Shown: piece by piece, positions 39,870-52,708 of the stretch
Layout: every line of letters begins with the position of its first letter
Position numbering within the stretch: position 1 is the first letter of the stretch
NCBI GenBank assembly: GCA_024169445.1
Contig: JALKFA010000001.1
Location: 620,001-684,000 of the forward strand
From: Buttiauxella agrestis ATCC 33320
GTDB taxonomy: Bacteria; Pseudomonadota; Gammaproteobacteria; Enterobacterales; Enterobacteriaceae
DNA length: 64,000 nucleotides
Direction of reading: 5' to 3'
Program-made: the position numbers and the translations under genes
Notes under the pieces: generated by a model
Told to the model about the DNA's origin: nothing
The model's input: the letters and a program-made list of their open reading frames with translations, nothing else
The model's database searches: none

Positions 39870-41489
39870 ATGCGAGTTAAAGGCATAACCCCGCAAGATC
39901 TCAAGGCTTATGGAATTCATGACGCAAGTGAAGTGATTTATAACCCTGATTACGACACCTTGTACCACGAAGAACTAAATCCCAACCTGGAAGGTTTTGA
40001 GCGCGGCATAGAAACAAATCTCGGTGCAATTGCTGTTGATACCGGCATTTTTACCGGTCGTTCCCCGAAAGATAAATACATTGTCCGTGATGACACGACG
40101 CGCGATACCCTGTGGTGGGCGGATAATGGTAAGGGTAAAAACGATAATAAACCGCTCAGCGAAGAAACCTGGCACCATCTGAAAGACCTGGTCACCAACC
40201 AACTGTCTGGAAAACGCCTGTTTATTATTGATGCTTTCTGCGGTGCAAACGCAGATACCCGTCTTTCAGTGCGTTTTATTACCGAAGTGGCCTGGCAGGC
40301 TCATTTCGTTAAAAACATGTTCATCCGTCCTACAGACGAAGAATTAGCCACCTTTGAAGCTGATTTTGTGGTGATGAACGGTGCAAAATGCACTAACCCA
40401 CAGTGGCAAGAACAGGGTCTGAACTCTGAAAACTTCATCGCTTTTAACCTTACCGAACGCGTGCAACTGATTGGCGGGACCTGGTACGGCGGCGAAATGA
40501 AGAAAGGTATGTTCTCGATCATGAACTACCTGCTGCCGTTGAAAGGCATAGCCTCAATGCACTGCTCAGCAAACGTCGGCGAAGAAGGCGATGTAGCTGT
40601 GTTCTTTGGTCTGTCTGGCACCGGTAAAACTACGCTTTCTACCGATCCAAAACGTCGCCTGATTGGCGATGATGAACATGGCTGGGACGATGACGGCGTG
40701 TTCAATTTCGAAGGCGGCTGCTACGCAAAAACCATTCGTTTATCCAAAGAAGCAGAACCGGAAATCTTTAATGCGATTCGCCGTGATGCGCTGCTGGAAA
40801 ACGTCACCGTGCGTGACGATGGTTCTATCGACTTTGATGACGGTTCTAAAACCGAAAACACCCGTGTTTCCTACCCGATTTACCATATCGATAACATCGT
40901 TAAACCGGTTTCTAAAGCGGGCCACGCCAACAAAGTTATCTTCCTGACCGCTGATGCCTTTGGCGTTCTGCCTCCGGTTTCACGCCTGACGGCAAATCAA
41001 ACTCAGTACCACTTCCTGTCTGGCTTTACTGCCAAACTGGCCGGTACAGAGCGCGGTGTCACAGAGCCTACACCAACGTTCTCCGCTTGTTTCGGTGCTG
41101 CATTCTTGTCTTTGCACCCGACTCAATACGCAGAAGTACTGGTCAAACGCATGCAGGCCGCAGGCGCTCAGGCTTATCTGGTTAATACCGGCTGGAACGG
41201 CACAGGCAAACGTATCTCCATCAAAGACACGCGCGCGATTATTGATGCGATTCTGGATGGTTCTCTGGACGACACTGAAACCTTCACGCTGCCAATCTTT
41301 GGCCTTGCGGTTCCAACTGCGCTGCCAGGTGTTGATACCCACATTCTGGACCCACGTAAAACCTACGCATCCCCAGAATTGTGGCAGGAAAAATCTGAGC
41401 AACTGGCTAAGTTGTTTATCGAGAACTTTGATAAATACACTGACACTCCAGCAGGTGCAGCACTGGTGAGTGCAGGGCCGAAGCTGTAA
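39870..41489 (+). CDS. pckA: Phosphoenolpyruvate carboxykinase (ATP)
   Basis: A 539-residue ATP-dependent PEP carboxykinase (E. coli 540) that makes PEP from oxaloacetate, first committed step of gluconeogenesis. The P-loop [11 protein letters not shown] (about 248-258), the metal/oxaloacetate region [22 protein letters not shown], and [12 protein letters not shown] are present. A CRP site upstream and an intrinsic terminator downstream define a single-gene transcript. Confidence 0.98.
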   Translation: MRVKGITPQDLKAYGIHDASEVIYNPDYDTLYHEELNPNLEGFERGIETNLGAIAVDTGIFTGRSPKDKYIVRDDTTRDTLWWADNGKGKNDNKPLSEETWHHLKDLVTNQLSGKRLFIIDAFCGANADTRLSVRFITEVAWQAHFVKNMFIRPTDEELATFEADFVVMNGAKCTNPQWQEQGLNSENFIAFNLTERVQLIGGTWYGGEMKKGMFSIMNYLLPLKGIASMHCSANVGEEGDVAVFFGLSGTGKTTLSTDPKRRLIGDDEHGWDDDGVFNFEGGCYAKTIRLSKEAEPEIFNAIRRDALLENVTVRDDGSIDFDDGSKTENTRVSYPIYHIDNIVKPVSKAGHANKVIFLTADAFGVLPPVSRLTANQTQYHFLSGFTAKLAGTERGVTEPTPTFSACFGAAFLSLHPTQYAEVLVKRMQAAGAQAYLVNTGWNGTGKRISIKDTRAIIDAILDGSLDDTETFTLPIFGLAVPTALPGVDTHILDPRKTYASPELWQEKSEQLAKLFIENFDKYTDTPAGAALVSAGPKL

Positions 41490-41513
41490 TTCGCACTGTA
41501 ATTGATAGTAAAA

Positions 41514-41544
41514 AGCCCTCTCAATCTCTCTGAGAGGGCTTTTT

Positions 41545-41547
<3 letters not shown>
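41514..41547. terminator. Bidirectional terminator between pckA and envZ
   Basis: A 10-bp stem (AGCCCTCTCA / TGAGAGGGCT) with a 7-base loop, A-run on the left and T-run on the right, so it can serve both convergent genes. The envZ stop codon (41545-41547) lies inside the T-run. Confidence 0.9.
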
Positions 41548-43619
<2,072 letters not shown>

Positions 43620-43855
43620 TCTTATACTCCCAAAGGCTCGAACAGTGAGTGCGTATTCTTAAAAAACTGCGGCGTTACGACCAGTCAATTCTGGTATATA
43701 TTCTAGTCGAAATTGTTACAAAGCATATTAAACAGATGGTTATAGGCACTTTTTCAGCAAAAATAATGACGTAGTTCGCAGATCTCCGGGATTGCCATCA
43801 CCCTGATAATTCGGTTTAAATCACCTTTATTGTGCTACCCATTCAAGGCTTGATA

Positions 43856-44329
43856 ATGAAAACGCCACTGATTACCCGTGAAGGCTACGAAAAGCTCAAA
43901 CAAGAAAAGGACACTTTGTGGCGTGAGGAGCGTCCTGAGGTGACAAAAAAGGTTACCTGGGCGGCAAGTCTGGGCGATCGCAGTGAAAATGCCGACTACC
44001 AGTACAACAAAAAAAGGCTGCGAGAAATAGATCGTAGAGTGCGATATCTCACGAAATGCCTCGAACAGCTGAAAATTGTCGACTATTCGCCGCAACAAGA
44101 AGGCAAAGTGTTCTTTGGCGCGTGGGTAGAGGTTGAAAACGATGACGGCAACCAGCTGCGTTTTCGCATTGTGGGCTACGACGAAATCTTTGGTCGCAGA
44201 GATTACATCTCGATTGATTCCCCGATGGCACGTGCGCTACTGAAAAAAGAAGTGGGCGATCTGGCGGTGGTACAAACTCCGGCAGGTGAAGCCCAGTGGT
44301 ACATCAATGATATCGAGTATGTGAAATAG
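43856..44329 (+). CDS. greB: Transcript-cleavage factor GreB
   Basis: A 157-residue factor that enters the RNA polymerase secondary channel and stimulates cleavage of backtracked RNA. N-terminal coiled coil with the acidic tip (WAASLGDRSENADYQYNKKRLREIDRRVRYL) and a C-terminal FKBP-like domain (DYISIDSPMARALLKKEVGDLAVV). ATG 43856 matches the E. coli start; an upstream start adding 8 residues is not favoured. Confidence 0.97.
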   Translation: MKTPLITREGYEKLKQEKDTLWREERPEVTKKVTWAASLGDRSENADYQYNKKRLREIDRRVRYLTKCLEQLKIVDYSPQQEGKVFFGAWVEVENDDGNQLRFRIVGYDEIFGRRDYISIDSPMARALLKKEVGDLAVVQTPAGEAQWYINDIEYVK

Positions 44330-44448
44330 GCCACAGGCCAGCAACAGAACAGTCTGATTCATCACCTCTCGGGCGCTGTGGCTGGCATTTTTACCCTCCA
44401 ATCCGTATAACTATCCCCTGAAATTTCGACTAACACAGATGAAAAACC

Positions 44449-46779
44449 ATGATGAATGATTCACTCTGCCGCATTATTGCCAGCGAGCTAAAGGCCAGAA
44501 ATGAACAGGTTGATGCTGCCGTTCGCCTGCTGGACGAAGGGAATACCGTGCCGTTTATTGCACGTTATCGTAAGGAAGTTACCGGCGGTCTGGATGACAC
44601 GCAACTGCGTCAGTTAGAAACCCGTCTGAGTTATCTGCGCGAATTAGAAGACCGCCGCCAGGCGATCCTCAAATCCATTACCGAACAAGGCAAATTGAGT
44701 GACGAACTCGCCGCGGCCATTAACGGCACGCTGAGCAAAACCGAGCTTGAAGATCTCTATTTGCCGTATAAGCAAAAACGCCGCACGCGCGGGCAAATTG
44801 CTATCGAAGCAGGGCTTGAGCCACTGGCCGAGCTGCTTTGGAATGACCCGTCACACACACCTGAAGAAGCCGCAGCAAGTTACATTGATGCCGATAAAGG
44901 TGTCGCTGATACCAAAGCCGCACTGGATGGCGCACGCTATATCTTGATGGAGCGTTTTGCCGAAGATGCCGCGCTGCTGGCAAAAGTGCGTAACTACCTG
45001 TGGAAGAACGCCCATCTTGTTGCCACCGTGGTGGCAGGCAAAGAAGAGGAAGGTGCAAAATTCCGTGATTATTTCGACCATCACGAACCGATTGCCACCG
45101 CCCCATCCCACCGTGCACTCGCTATGTTCCGTGGCCGCAATGAAGGCATTTTGCAGCTGGCACTGAATGCCGATCCACAGCACGACGAGCCACCGCGTGA
45201 AAGCTACTGCGAACAGCTGATTATCGACCATCTCGGCCTGCGCCTGAACAATGCTCCGGCAGACGCCTGGCGCCGTGCCGTGGTGAGCTGGACCTGGCGT
45301 ATCAAAGTACTGATGCACCTTGAAACCGAGCTGATGGGCACCGTGCGCGAACGCGCCGAAGATGAAGCGATTAACGTTTTTGCCCGTAACCTCCACGACT
45401 TGTTGATGGCGGCTCCAGCTGGCTTACGCGCCACCATGGGTCTGGATCCGGGCTTGCGTACCGGTGTGAAAGTCGCGGTGGTTGATTCCACCGGCAAGCT
45501 GGTCGCCTTCGATACCATCTATCCCCATACCGGGCAAACGGCGAAAGCCGCGGTTGCCGTTGCGGCTTTGTGCGAAAAACACAACGTTGAACTGGTGGCT
45601 ATCGGCAACGGTACCGCATCACGTGAAACCGAGCGTTTCTTCCTCGACGTGCAAGAGCAGTTCCCGAAAGTCACCGCGCAGAAAGTGATTGTCAGTGAAG
45701 CTGGCGCTTCGGTGTACTCAGCTTCTGAGCTGGCAGCACTGGAATTCCCGGATCTTGACGTTTCGATTCGTGGCGCAGTATCCATTGCCCGCCGCCTGCA
45801 AGATCCGCTGGCGGAGCTAGTGAAAATTGACCCGAAATCTATCGGCGTCGGCCAGTATCAGCACGATGTCAGCCAGTCGCAGCTGGCGAAGAAGCTGGAT
45901 GCGGTAGTCGAAGACTGCGTGAACGCCGTCGGCGTGGATCTGAACACGGCCTCGGTGCCGCTATTAACTCGCGTGGCCGGCTTAACGCGCATGATGGCGC
46001 AGAACATCGTTAACTGGCGCGACGAAAATGGCCGCTTCCAGAACCGCCAGCAACTGCTGAAAGTCAGCCGTTTAGGGCCTAAAGCGTTTGAACAGTGTGC
46101 GGGCTTCCTGCGCATTAACCACGGCGACAACCCGCTGGATGCCTCAACCGTTCACCCGGAAGCCTACCCGATTGTGGAGCGTATTCTGGCGGCGACCGAA
46201 CAGGCGCTACAGGATTTAATGGGTAACGGTGAAGCGTTACGCGGCCTTAGCGCCCGTGAATTTACCGACGAGCGTTTCGGTGTGCCAACGGTGACTGACA
46301 TCATCAAAGAGCTGGAAAAACCAGGCCGTGACCCGCGTCCAGAATTCAAAACCGCGAAATTTGCCGATGGCGTCGAAACCATGAACGACCTTCAGCCTGG
46401 CATGGTGCTGGAAGGTGCCGTCACCAACGTGACTAACTTTGGTGCGTTTGTTGATATCGGTGTCCATCAGGACGGTTTAGTTCACATCTCCTCGCTCTCC
46501 GACAAGTTCATCGACGACCCGCATAAAGTGGTGAAAGCCGGTGATATCGTCAAAGTGAAAGTGATGGAAGTGGATATGTCGCGCAAACGTATCGCGCTGA
46601 CGATGCGCCTTGATGAACAGCCTGGCGAATCCAACCGCCGTGGCAGTGCACCACGCGAGCAAAACGAACGCCGTCCGGCACAACAGCAGAAACCTCGCGG
46701 GCGTGATAACGCCAGCAGCAGTGCGGGCAACAGTGCGATGAGTGATGCGCTGGCCGCCGCATTAGGTAAAAAGCGTTAA
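44449..46779 (+). CDS. yhgF: Tex-family RNA-binding protein YhgF
   Basis: A 776-residue Tex protein (E. coli 773). Order: N-terminal helical region, YqgF/RNase H-like domain ([17 protein letters not shown], about 327-343), helix-hairpin-helix repeats ([27 protein letters not shown]), and a C-terminal S1 RNA-binding domain ([26 protein letters not shown], about 657-682) with a basic, glutamine-rich tail. Tex proteins affect transcription and RNA handling; the exact role in enterobacteria is not settled. Element E2 lies just 34 bp downstream. Confidence 0.95.
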   Translation: MMNDSLCRIIASELKARNEQVDAAVRLLDEGNTVPFIARYRKEVTGGLDDTQLRQLETRLSYLRELEDRRQAILKSITEQGKLSDELAAAINGTLSKTELEDLYLPYKQKRRTRGQIAIEAGLEPLAELLWNDPSHTPEEAAASYIDADKGVADTKAALDGARYILMERFAEDAALLAKVRNYLWKNAHLVATVVAGKEEEGAKFRDYFDHHEPIATAPSHRALAMFRGRNEGILQLALNADPQHDEPPRESYCEQLIIDHLGLRLNNAPADAWRRAVVSWTWRIKVLMHLETELMGTVRERAEDEAINVFARNLHDLLMAAPAGLRATMGLDPGLRTGVKVAVVDSTGKLVAFDTIYPHTGQTAKAAVAVAALCEKHNVELVAIGNGTASRETERFFLDVQEQFPKVTAQKVIVSEAGASVYSASELAALEFPDLDVSIRGAVSIARRLQDPLAELVKIDPKSIGVGQYQHDVSQSQLAKKLDAVVEDCVNAVGVDLNTASVPLLTRVAGLTRMMAQNIVNWRDENGRFQNRQQLLKVSRLGPKAFEQCAGFLRINHGDNPLDASTVHPEAYPIVERILAATEQALQDLMGNGEALRGLSAREFTDERFGVPTVTDIIKELEKPGRDPRPEFKTAKFADGVETMNDLQPGMVLEGAVTNVTNFGAFVDIGVHQDGLVHISSLSDKFIDDPHKVVKAGDIVKVKVMEVDMSRKRIALTMRLDEQPGESNRRGSAPREQNERRPAQQQKPRGRDNASSSAGNSAMSDALAAALGKKR

Positions 46780-46813
46780 TCGTTAGCCATTTTTCCGCCC
46801 TCTCCGGCTCGTC

Positions 46814-47133
46814 CTGTCTCTTATCCACAACTCGCCCTGGCAATCTTGTCAGGGCGAGATCTGTAAGTCTTGCTGATTTTCCGTTCACCCGTGTGTTCAG
46901 TTATCTCTTTAATTCCCGAAAACGGTGAACGTGCCAGTGGGATAACGACATCCCCCTGGCGACCCCGTCGCCCGGTGATTGATTTGCCGGGAGTCCGGGT
47001 TCTTAGGGTGACGACGGTGGTCACCCTAAGACGTTCACCAGTTCAGTCGCGACATAAACACGCTATCGCCTGGTGAACGGAACTTTCTCCGGCTCGGCAG
47101 GAACCGGCCCTCAAAGATGTGACTAAGAGACAG
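46814..47133 (+). mobile_element. Element E2: Tn5-ended, structured MITE (320 bp, short form)
   Basis: The left end CTGTCTCTTATCCACAACT and right end (reverse complement CTGTCTCTTAGTCACATCT) each match the Tn5 mosaic end at 17 of 19. It keeps stems A (46831-46858), C (46933-46960), D (47001-47031) and both GTTCACC-type stems, but lacks most of the nested fold-back module seen in E1 and E3. Only the outermost CCCGG of the left inner repeat and GATTGATTTGCCGGG of the right one remain (46971-46993). It is flanked by CCGGCTCGTC (46804-46813) and CCGGCTCGGC (47134-47143), a 10-bp direct repeat with one mismatch, as expected of a target duplication. Confidence 0.87.
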
Positions 47134-47143
47134 CCGGCTCGGC

Positions 47144-47637
47144 AGGGGAGCGGCGGAAACATCGGATTATTATTTCCCCTCTCGCCCAATTCAGCACAAT
47201 TTGCCTGTTTAATCCCCAACTGCTTATTAACAACATTTCATTAGCATTATCTGAATTTTGTCAAAAAAATAGAATGAGTTTGCGATAGATCAATTTCCGA
47301 AAAAACGGTAAAAACAACACCAATATTTATCACAGCTGTAACAGATGAAATATTCAGACAACATTCACAACGATAAAATAATAAACTCTTCATTTTTAAA
47401 AATTCATAACATACTGTTATTTATAAAATAATAATAAACACCCTCATAAAACCCGCACTGGTAAAACAATCAACCGGCCTGATTTAAATAAACCAAAACG
47501 TATTATTCATCACAAAAATAATCATTGAAGACAGAAACCATTCTCATTATCATTGGTTTGTTCGTTATTTCTCCTTTATCCAACGAAATCTCTCGTTAGC
47601 GTAAATACCAGAGCACAACTCTAAGTGGGTCCGTCCT
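47144..47637 (+). promoter_or_regulatory. feo promoter region with FNR-like and Fur-like sites
   Basis: About 490 bp of AT-rich DNA. An FNR-like site TTGCG-N4-ATCAA is at 47280-47293 (8 of 10 core bases). A Fur-box-like sequence with repeated TGATAAT/TGAGAAT hexamers (reverse strand) is at 47538-47556. E. coli feo is FNR-activated and Fur-repressed, so the sites make sense, but the distance between them and the feoA start leaves the transcription start uncertain. No gene is visible here. Confidence 0.55.
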
Positions 47638-47862
47638 ATGCGATTCTTACCAAAAAGTACGTGGAAAATTACCGGCTTTGCCAGTGAAATTAGCCCGTCA
47701 TATCGCCAAAAATTACTGTCACTCGGTATGTTGCCCGGTTCTTCATTCAGCGTTGTGCGTGTCGCACCTTTAGGCGATCCGATTCATATCGAAACGCGTC
47801 GCGTCAGTTTGGTATTACGAAAAAAAGATCTCGAATTACTGCACGTTGAAGCCATTGCCTGA
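47638..47862 (+). CDS. feoA: Ferrous iron transport protein A
   Basis: A 74-residue SH3-like protein (E. coli 75) required with FeoB for Fe(II) uptake. The family pattern [27 protein letters not shown] is visible. First gene of feoABC; 54 bp upstream of feoB. Confidence 0.95.
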   Translation: MRFLPKSTWKITGFASEISPSYRQKLLSLGMLPGSSFSVVRVAPLGDPIHIETRRVSLVLRKKDLELLHVEAIA

Positions 47863-47916
47863 CTGGCGGGGTGAGCGCTTGCGCTCGTTGCAATTCTCTT
47901 TAAGTTCGCGAAAAAA

Positions 47917-50238
47917 ATGAAAAAATTAACTATCGGCTTAATCGGTAACCCCAACTCCGGGAAAACCACCTTATTCAACCAACTCACCGGCTCTCGCCAA
48001 CGGGTTGGCAACTGGGCGGGCGTCACCGTAGAACGTAAAGAAGGTCAGTTTTCAACGCTTGCGCACCAGGTCACGCTGGTCGATTTACCCGGCACCTATT
48101 CCCTGACCACCATTTCATCGCAAACCTCTCTCGACGAGCAAATCGCCTGCCACTACATCCTGAGCGGTGATGCTGATCTGCTTATCAACGTTGTTGATGC
48201 GTCAAACCTGGAACGTAATCTGTATCTGACGCTGCAACTGCTTGAATTAGGCATTCCGTGTGTGGTCGCGCTTAACATGCTCGACATCGCCGAGAAGCAA
48301 GATATTCGTATCGATATTGACGCCCTTGCCGCCCGTCTGGGCTGCCCGGTTGTGCCACTGGTATCCACGCGTGGCCGGGGTATGGAAGGCCTGAAACTGG
48401 CTATCGACCGCCGCCAGCCGAACACGCATAGCGATTTAGTGTTGTACCCGCCAAAACTACTGGAAGAAGCCGACAACCTGGCCGCTGAAATGCCGCATGA
48501 TATGCCTGCGCAACAGCGCCGTTGGCTGGCACTGCAAATGCTGGAAGGCGATATTTACAGCCGCGAATATGCCGGTCATGCCGCCGATAAACTCGATGTG
48601 ATTCGTACCCAACTGGCGGAAGAACACGAAGACCCGGCGCTGCTAATTGCCGATGCCCGTTACCAAACGATTGCCGCCATCTGCGATTCTATCAGTAACA
48701 GTCTCACCGCCGAACCGCACCGCTTAACGGCGATGATGGATAAAATCATCCTCAACCGTTTTCTCGGCTTGCCTATTTTCTTGCTGGTGATGTACCTGAT
48801 GTTCTTGCTGGCGATTAACATCGGCGGCGCGTTGCAGCCTATTTTCGACGGTGGCTCTGCGGCTATCTTTATCCATGGTATTCAATGGATTGGTGCCACA
48901 TTACACCTCCCAAGCTGGCTGACAATTTTCTTAGCGCAAGGGATTGGCGGCGGTATCAACACCGTGCTGCCACTGGTGCCACAAATCGGCATGATGTACC
49001 TGTTCCTGTCGTTCCTTGAAGACTCCGGTTACATGGCGCGTGCGGCATTCGTTATGGACCGCTTGATGCAGTCGCTCGGCTTGCCGGGTAAATCCTTCGT
49101 GCCGTTGATTGTTGGCTTCGGCTGCAACGTGCCTTCGGTGATGGGCGCGCGTACCCTGGATGCACCGCGTGAACGCCTGATGACCATCATGATGGCACCG
49201 TTTATGTCGTGCGGTGCGCGTCTGGCTATTTTTGCGGTATTTGCCGCAGCGTTCTTTGGCCAGCAAGGTGCATTGGTCGTCTTCTCGCTCTACATTCTTG
49301 GCATTGTGATGGCGATTCTGACCGGCCTGATGCTCAAACACACCATCATGCGCGGTGAAGCCTCGCCGTTTGTGATGGAGCTGCCGGTCTATCACGTTCC
49401 ACACCTGAAAAGCCTGTTGCTGCAAACCTGGCAACGCCTGAAAGGCTTCGTGATGCGCGCCGGTAAAGTGATTGTCATCGTCAGTATTTTCATTGGTGCG
49501 CTGAATAGCTTCTCGTTCAGCGGCAAAGAAGTCGACAGCATCAATGACTCCGCGCTGGCGTCCGTCAGCCGTGTGCTCACTCCGCTGTTGAAACCGATTG
49601 GTGTGCATGAAGATAACTGGCAAGCGACGGTCGGCCTGTTCACTGGCGCAATGGCGAAAGAAGTGGTGGTAGGGACGCTCAACACGCTCTACACCGCAGA
49701 AGATATGCACGAAGAGCCGTTTGATGCTGCAAGCTTCAACTTGTTCGATGAATTAGGCGGAGCCGCTGGCGAAACCTGGCAAAGCCTGAAAGACACCTTC
49801 AGCCTGAGCGTACTGCTAAACCCAATCGAAGCCAGCAAAGGCGATGGTGAAATGGCAAGCGGTGCGATGGGCGTGATGAGCAGCAAGTTTGGCAGCGCGG
49901 CGGCAGCGTACAGCTATCTTATTTTCGTGCTGCTCTACATTCCTTGTATTTCTGTGATGGGTGCTGTGGCGCGTGAATCAAGCCGTGGCTGGATGATGTT
50001 CTCGGTGTTGTGGGGGCTGAACATTGCTTACTCGCTTTCCACGCTCTACTACCAGACCGTGACGTTTAATGCGCATCCGCAATACAGCCTGGTTTGCATC
50101 CTTTCAGTGGTGTTATTCAATGTGCTGCTGATTGGTGGTTTGCGTAAAGCTCGCAGCCGTGTAGATGTCAGCCTGATGACGACCCGTAAAACAGTCGAAG
50201 CAGCATGTTGCAAAAGCGCCGCTGGCGATTGCCACTAA
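47917..50238 (+). CDS. feoB: Ferrous iron permease FeoB
   Basis: A 773-residue inner-membrane Fe(II) transporter, the E. coli length. The N-terminal GTPase domain has G1 GNPNSGKTT (10-18), G3 DLPGTYSL and G4 NMLD. The two gate motifs typical of the permease (GFGCNVPSVMGART and PFMSCGARLAIFA) lie in the membrane domain. The C-terminus ends with cysteines (AACCKSAAGDCH). It is 9 bp from feoC. Confidence 0.97.
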   Translation: MKKLTIGLIGNPNSGKTTLFNQLTGSRQRVGNWAGVTVERKEGQFSTLAHQVTLVDLPGTYSLTTISSQTSLDEQIACHYILSGDADLLINVVDASNLERNLYLTLQLLELGIPCVVALNMLDIAEKQDIRIDIDALAARLGCPVVPLVSTRGRGMEGLKLAIDRRQPNTHSDLVLYPPKLLEEADNLAAEMPHDMPAQQRRWLALQMLEGDIYSREYAGHAADKLDVIRTQLAEEHEDPALLIADARYQTIAAICDSISNSLTAEPHRLTAMMDKIILNRFLGLPIFLLVMYLMFLLAINIGGALQPIFDGGSAAIFIHGIQWIGATLHLPSWLTIFLAQGIGGGINTVLPLVPQIGMMYLFLSFLEDSGYMARAAFVMDRLMQSLGLPGKSFVPLIVGFGCNVPSVMGARTLDAPRERLMTIMMAPFMSCGARLAIFAVFAAAFFGQQGALVVFSLYILGIVMAILTGLMLKHTIMRGEASPFVMELPVYHVPHLKSLLLQTWQRLKGFVMRAGKVIVIVSIFIGALNSFSFSGKEVDSINDSALASVSRVLTPLLKPIGVHEDNWQATVGLFTGAMAKEVVVGTLNTLYTAEDMHEEPFDAASFNLFDELGGAAGETWQSLKDTFSLSVLLNPIEASKGDGEMASGAMGVMSSKFGSAAAAYSYLIFVLLYIPCISVMGAVARESSRGWMMFSVLWGLNIAYSLSTLYYQTVTFNAHPQYSLVCILSVVLFNVLLIGGLRKARSRVDVSLMTTRKTVEAACCKSAAGDCH

Positions 50239-50247
50239 GGAGAAGGT

Positions 50248-50487
50248 ATGGCGAGTTTAATTGAGATTCGTGATGCATTAGCGCTGCAAGGGCGACTGGA
50301 TGCGACGCAAATTAGCCAACAGCTCGCCACCCCGTTGCCGCTGGTGAATGCGATGCTGAGCCGTCTTGAAGCGATGGGCAAAGCCATGCGCGTGACCGAA
50401 GATTCGAGCGATTGCCTGAGCAGCGGCTGTAAAAGCTGCCCGGAAAGTAAGAAGTGTATTCGCGAAGTGTGGGCGCTACGCGCTTAA
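50248..50487 (+). CDS. feoC: Ferrous iron transport protein C
   Basis: A 79-residue winged-helix protein with a cysteine cluster (C56, C61, C64, C70 in [16 protein letters not shown]) that can hold an iron-sulfur cluster. In Salmonella FeoC protects FeoB from proteolysis. Last gene of feoABC, converging on bioH. Confidence 0.94.
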   Translation: MASLIEIRDALALQGRLDATQISQQLATPLPLVNAMLSRLEAMGKAMRVTEDSSDCLSSGCKSCPESKKCIREVWALRA

Positions 50488-50500
50488 ACTTTGTGTAACG

Positions 50501-50529
50501 GGTGGATGACCGCCTAAGGCTTATCCACC
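50501..50529. repeat. REP-like palindrome overlapping the bioH stop
   Basis: GGTGGAT...ATCCACC arms with the AAGG/CGCC centre typical of the REP family in this window. It lies between the convergent feoC and bioH ends and includes the last codons and stop of bioH. Confidence 0.65.
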
Positions 50530-51290
50530 TTACAAAATTCCTCAAGCACCCGGCAAACATCCTGCGGGTGCGAAATAAACGGCGCATGGGCGGCTTTCGG
50601 GAAAATCACCGCTTCACTTTGTGGCCACTGCGCATCCAGCAAACCAGCGATTTTGCGCGGCACCAGCCCATCCAGATACCCGTACAATCGCAAGAACGGC
50701 ACTTTCAACTGGCTCAGCGGCTGGCGTAAGTCCGCCGTTTTCAGGATCTCCAGCCCACCGTTTAACACTTCAACGCTCGGCATCGGTTGCTCAAGCACCA
50801 CTGACTTGAGGCGGCGAGCATCCTGGCGTGCGCTTTCTGTCCCCAATGTTTGCAACGCCAGAAAACGCTCCACGGTACGTTGAAAATCATCACTCAATTG
50901 CTGCTGGAAACCTGCCAGCACTTCAGGCTTGATACCCGGCCAGTCACCTTGCGCGGTGAAACAAGGCGAGGAAGCAATAGTCACTAACCTTTTCACGCGC
51001 GACGGATGGCTTAACGCAATCTGGCTTGCCACCAGCCCGCCCAAACTCCAGCCCAGCCAAATAGCCTGTTCCGGCGCTTGCGCCAGCACCACTTCTGCCA
51101 TTTCCTCGAGCGTCAACGCGCCAAAATCCTGGCTACGGCCATAACCGGGTAAGTCGACCAGATGAAGGCGAAAATGCGAGCTGAGTTCCTCGCAAATGCA
51201 ATGCCACACTTGGGCATTCAGCCCCCATCCGTGCAGCAGCACAAGATCATCTTTTCCTTCACCTTTTGTCTGCCACCAAAGCTTACTCAT
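50514..51290 (-). CDS. bioH: Pimeloyl-[acyl-carrier protein] methyl ester esterase
   Basis: A 258-residue alpha/beta hydrolase (E. coli 256) that removes the methyl group from pimeloyl-ACP methyl ester to end pimelate synthesis for biotin. The nucleophile elbow GWSLGG has Ser82; the oxyanion region [12 protein letters not shown] and the C-terminal His in KAAHAPFI are present. Divergent from gntX. Confidence 0.96.
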   Translation of the reverse strand: MSKLWWQTKGEGKDDLVLLHGWGLNAQVWHCICEELSSHFRLHLVDLPGYGRSQDFGALTLEEMAEVVLAQAPEQAIWLGWSLGGLVASQIALSHPSRVKRLVTIASSPCFTAQGDWPGIKPEVLAGFQQQLSDDFQRTVERFLALQTLGTESARQDARRLKSVVLEQPMPSVEVLNGGLEILKTADLRQPLSQLKVPFLRLYGYLDGLVPRKIAGLLDAQWPQSEAVIFPKAAHAPFISHPQDVCRVLEEFCKVDKP

Positions 51291-51328
51291 CAGTTACTGT
51301 TCTCATCTTTATCTGCAAGGAAGCGAAT

Positions 51329-52012
51329 ATGCTAACAATCCCAGGGCTATGTTGGCTATGCCAGATGCCCCTCGCTTGTGCACATTGGGGGATTTGCTCA
51401 CGTTGTAGCTACGCCTTACCCGCGCCACCGCCTTGCTGCCCGCGTTGTGGATTGCCCTGCGCGTACAGACATTCGCCTTGCGGACGTTGCCTGCAAGAAC
51501 CGCCCGCATGGGATTCAATGCTGTTCGTCACGGATTACTGCCTACCGCTCAACCGGCTCGTCCAGCGATTTAAATTTAACGCCACCGTAGCACTGGCTCC
51601 GGCTTTGGCGCGGTTAATGCTATTGCGCGTGCTGGATGCAAAACGCCAGCCGTTGTGGCAAAAGCCCGACTGCATGGTCAGTGTTCCATTGCATTCTCGT
51701 CGTGCCTGGCGTCGTGGTTTTAACCAAAGTGACCTGCTGGCGAACTGTCTTGCGCGCTGGTTGCAGTGCGACTATTTCCCTAAAGGAATCAGGCGGATTC
51801 GTGCCGGGCAATCACAACATCAGCTCAATGCCAGAATGCGGCGCAACAATCTAAAAGGCGCTTTCAGGGTTGATTTTCCGGTGGCAGGCCGCCATATAAT
51901 TATTGTGGATGATGTCGTCACGACGGGCAGTACGGTGGCGGAAATTGCGCGGCTGCTGAAAAAGCAGGGCGCGGCGACTATCCAGGTGTGGTGCCTTTGT
52001 CGAACCTTGTAG
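51329..52012 (+). CDS. gntX: GntX/ComF-family phosphoribosyltransferase-like protein
   Basis: A 227-residue protein, the E. coli GntX (YhgH) length. An N-terminal zinc-ribbon-like region carries CxxC pairs (CWLC, CPRCGLPC, CGRC), and the C-terminal PRT-like domain has the PRPP motif VDDVVTTGST (about 196-205). It is the homologue of ComF. E. coli links it to DNA use as a nutrient, which makes it notable that the hof genes are also here. ATG 51329 has an AAGGA ribosome site; an upstream start would read through bioH antisense. Confidence 0.94.
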   Translation: MLTIPGLCWLCQMPLACAHWGICSRCSYALPAPPPCCPRCGLPCAYRHSPCGRCLQEPPAWDSMLFVTDYCLPLNRLVQRFKFNATVALAPALARLMLLRVLDAKRQPLWQKPDCMVSVPLHSRRAWRRGFNQSDLLANCLARWLQCDYFPKGIRRIRAGQSQHQLNARMRRNNLKGAFRVDFPVAGRHIIIVDDVVTTGSTVAEIARLLKKQGAATIQVWCLCRTL

Positions 52013-52070
52013 ACCCTCGATGATGGGCGTATTATAACCGACTAAAATAGTCAACTATTGAGCAATCGTT

Positions 52071-52646
52071 ATGATCCGTATTTCCGATACAGCACAATCC
52101 CACTTTGCCAAACTGCTGGCAGGTCAGGAAGAAGGGACGCAAATCCGCGTATTCGTCATTAATCCTGGTACTCCAAATGCGGAGTGCGGGGTTTCTTACT
52201 GTCCGCCGGATGCGGTAGAAGCATCAGATACTGCCCTCAAATTCGAGCAGTTGACCGCATATGTCGATGAACTGAGCAAACCTTATCTTGAAGATGCTGA
52301 AATTGATTTCGTGACCGACCAGCTCGGTTCACAGCTGACGCTGAAAGCGCCAAACGCCAAAATGCGTAAGGTTTCAGATGATGCGCCATTAATGGAACGC
52401 GTTGAATACATGCTGCAAGCCACGGTTAACCCGCAGCTGGCAGGCCACGGCGGCCGTGTCACGCTGATGGAAATTACTGATGAAGGTTTTGCGATTCTGC
52501 AATTCGGCGGCGGCTGTAACGGCTGTTCAATGGTCGACGTGACCCTGAAAGAAGGCATCGAAAAACAACTGCTGGCCGAGTTCCCTGAACTGAAAGGCGT
52601 TCGTGATTTGACCGAACACCAGCGCGGCGAGCATTCGTACTACTGA
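52071..52646 (+). CDS. nfuA: Fe-S biogenesis protein NfuA
   Basis: A 191-residue iron-sulfur carrier. The N-terminal degenerate A-type domain lacks the usual cysteines at the expected places; the C-terminal Nfu domain has C149 and C152 in GGGCNGCSM, which bind a [4Fe-4S] cluster between two monomers. It delivers clusters to targets under oxidative stress or iron limitation. In E. coli gntT follows; here a palindromic repeat and element E3 follow. Confidence 0.97.
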   Translation: MIRISDTAQSHFAKLLAGQEEGTQIRVFVINPGTPNAECGVSYCPPDAVEASDTALKFEQLTAYVDELSKPYLEDAEIDFVTDQLGSQLTLKAPNAKMRKVSDDAPLMERVEYMLQATVNPQLAGHGGRVTLMEITDEGFAILQFGGGCNGCSMVDVTLKEGIEKQLLAEFPELKGVRDLTEHQRGEHSYY

Positions 52647-52652
52647 TTTTCA

Positions 52653-52708
52653 CCCTCACCCGGCCCTCTCCCCCAGGAGAGGGAGCAAAGAAAGTTCCCT
52701 CTTCTGGG
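52653..52708. repeat. Palindromic repeat pair left of element E3
   Basis: One intact hairpin (CCCTCACCC then CCCTCTCCC...GGAGAGGG, 52653-52684) is followed by the left arm of a second (TTCCCTCTTCTGGG, 52695-52708). The right arm of the second (AGGGGAGAGAGCTAGAGTGAGGG in parts: AGGGGAGAG, AGCTAG, AGTGAGGG) lies beyond E3 at 53365-53387. E3 therefore sits in the loop of the second hairpin. Confidence 0.82.

Noticed and set aside
47280-47293. Strong claim of FNR control of feo from this site alone
   Set aside because: Only 8 of 10 core bases match and the distance to feoA is over 340 bp, so it is listed as a candidate within the region rather than as a firm site.
48931-49710. 259-codon frame antisense to feoB
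   Set aside because: Shadow frame of feoB with His/Arg/Gln-rich composition.
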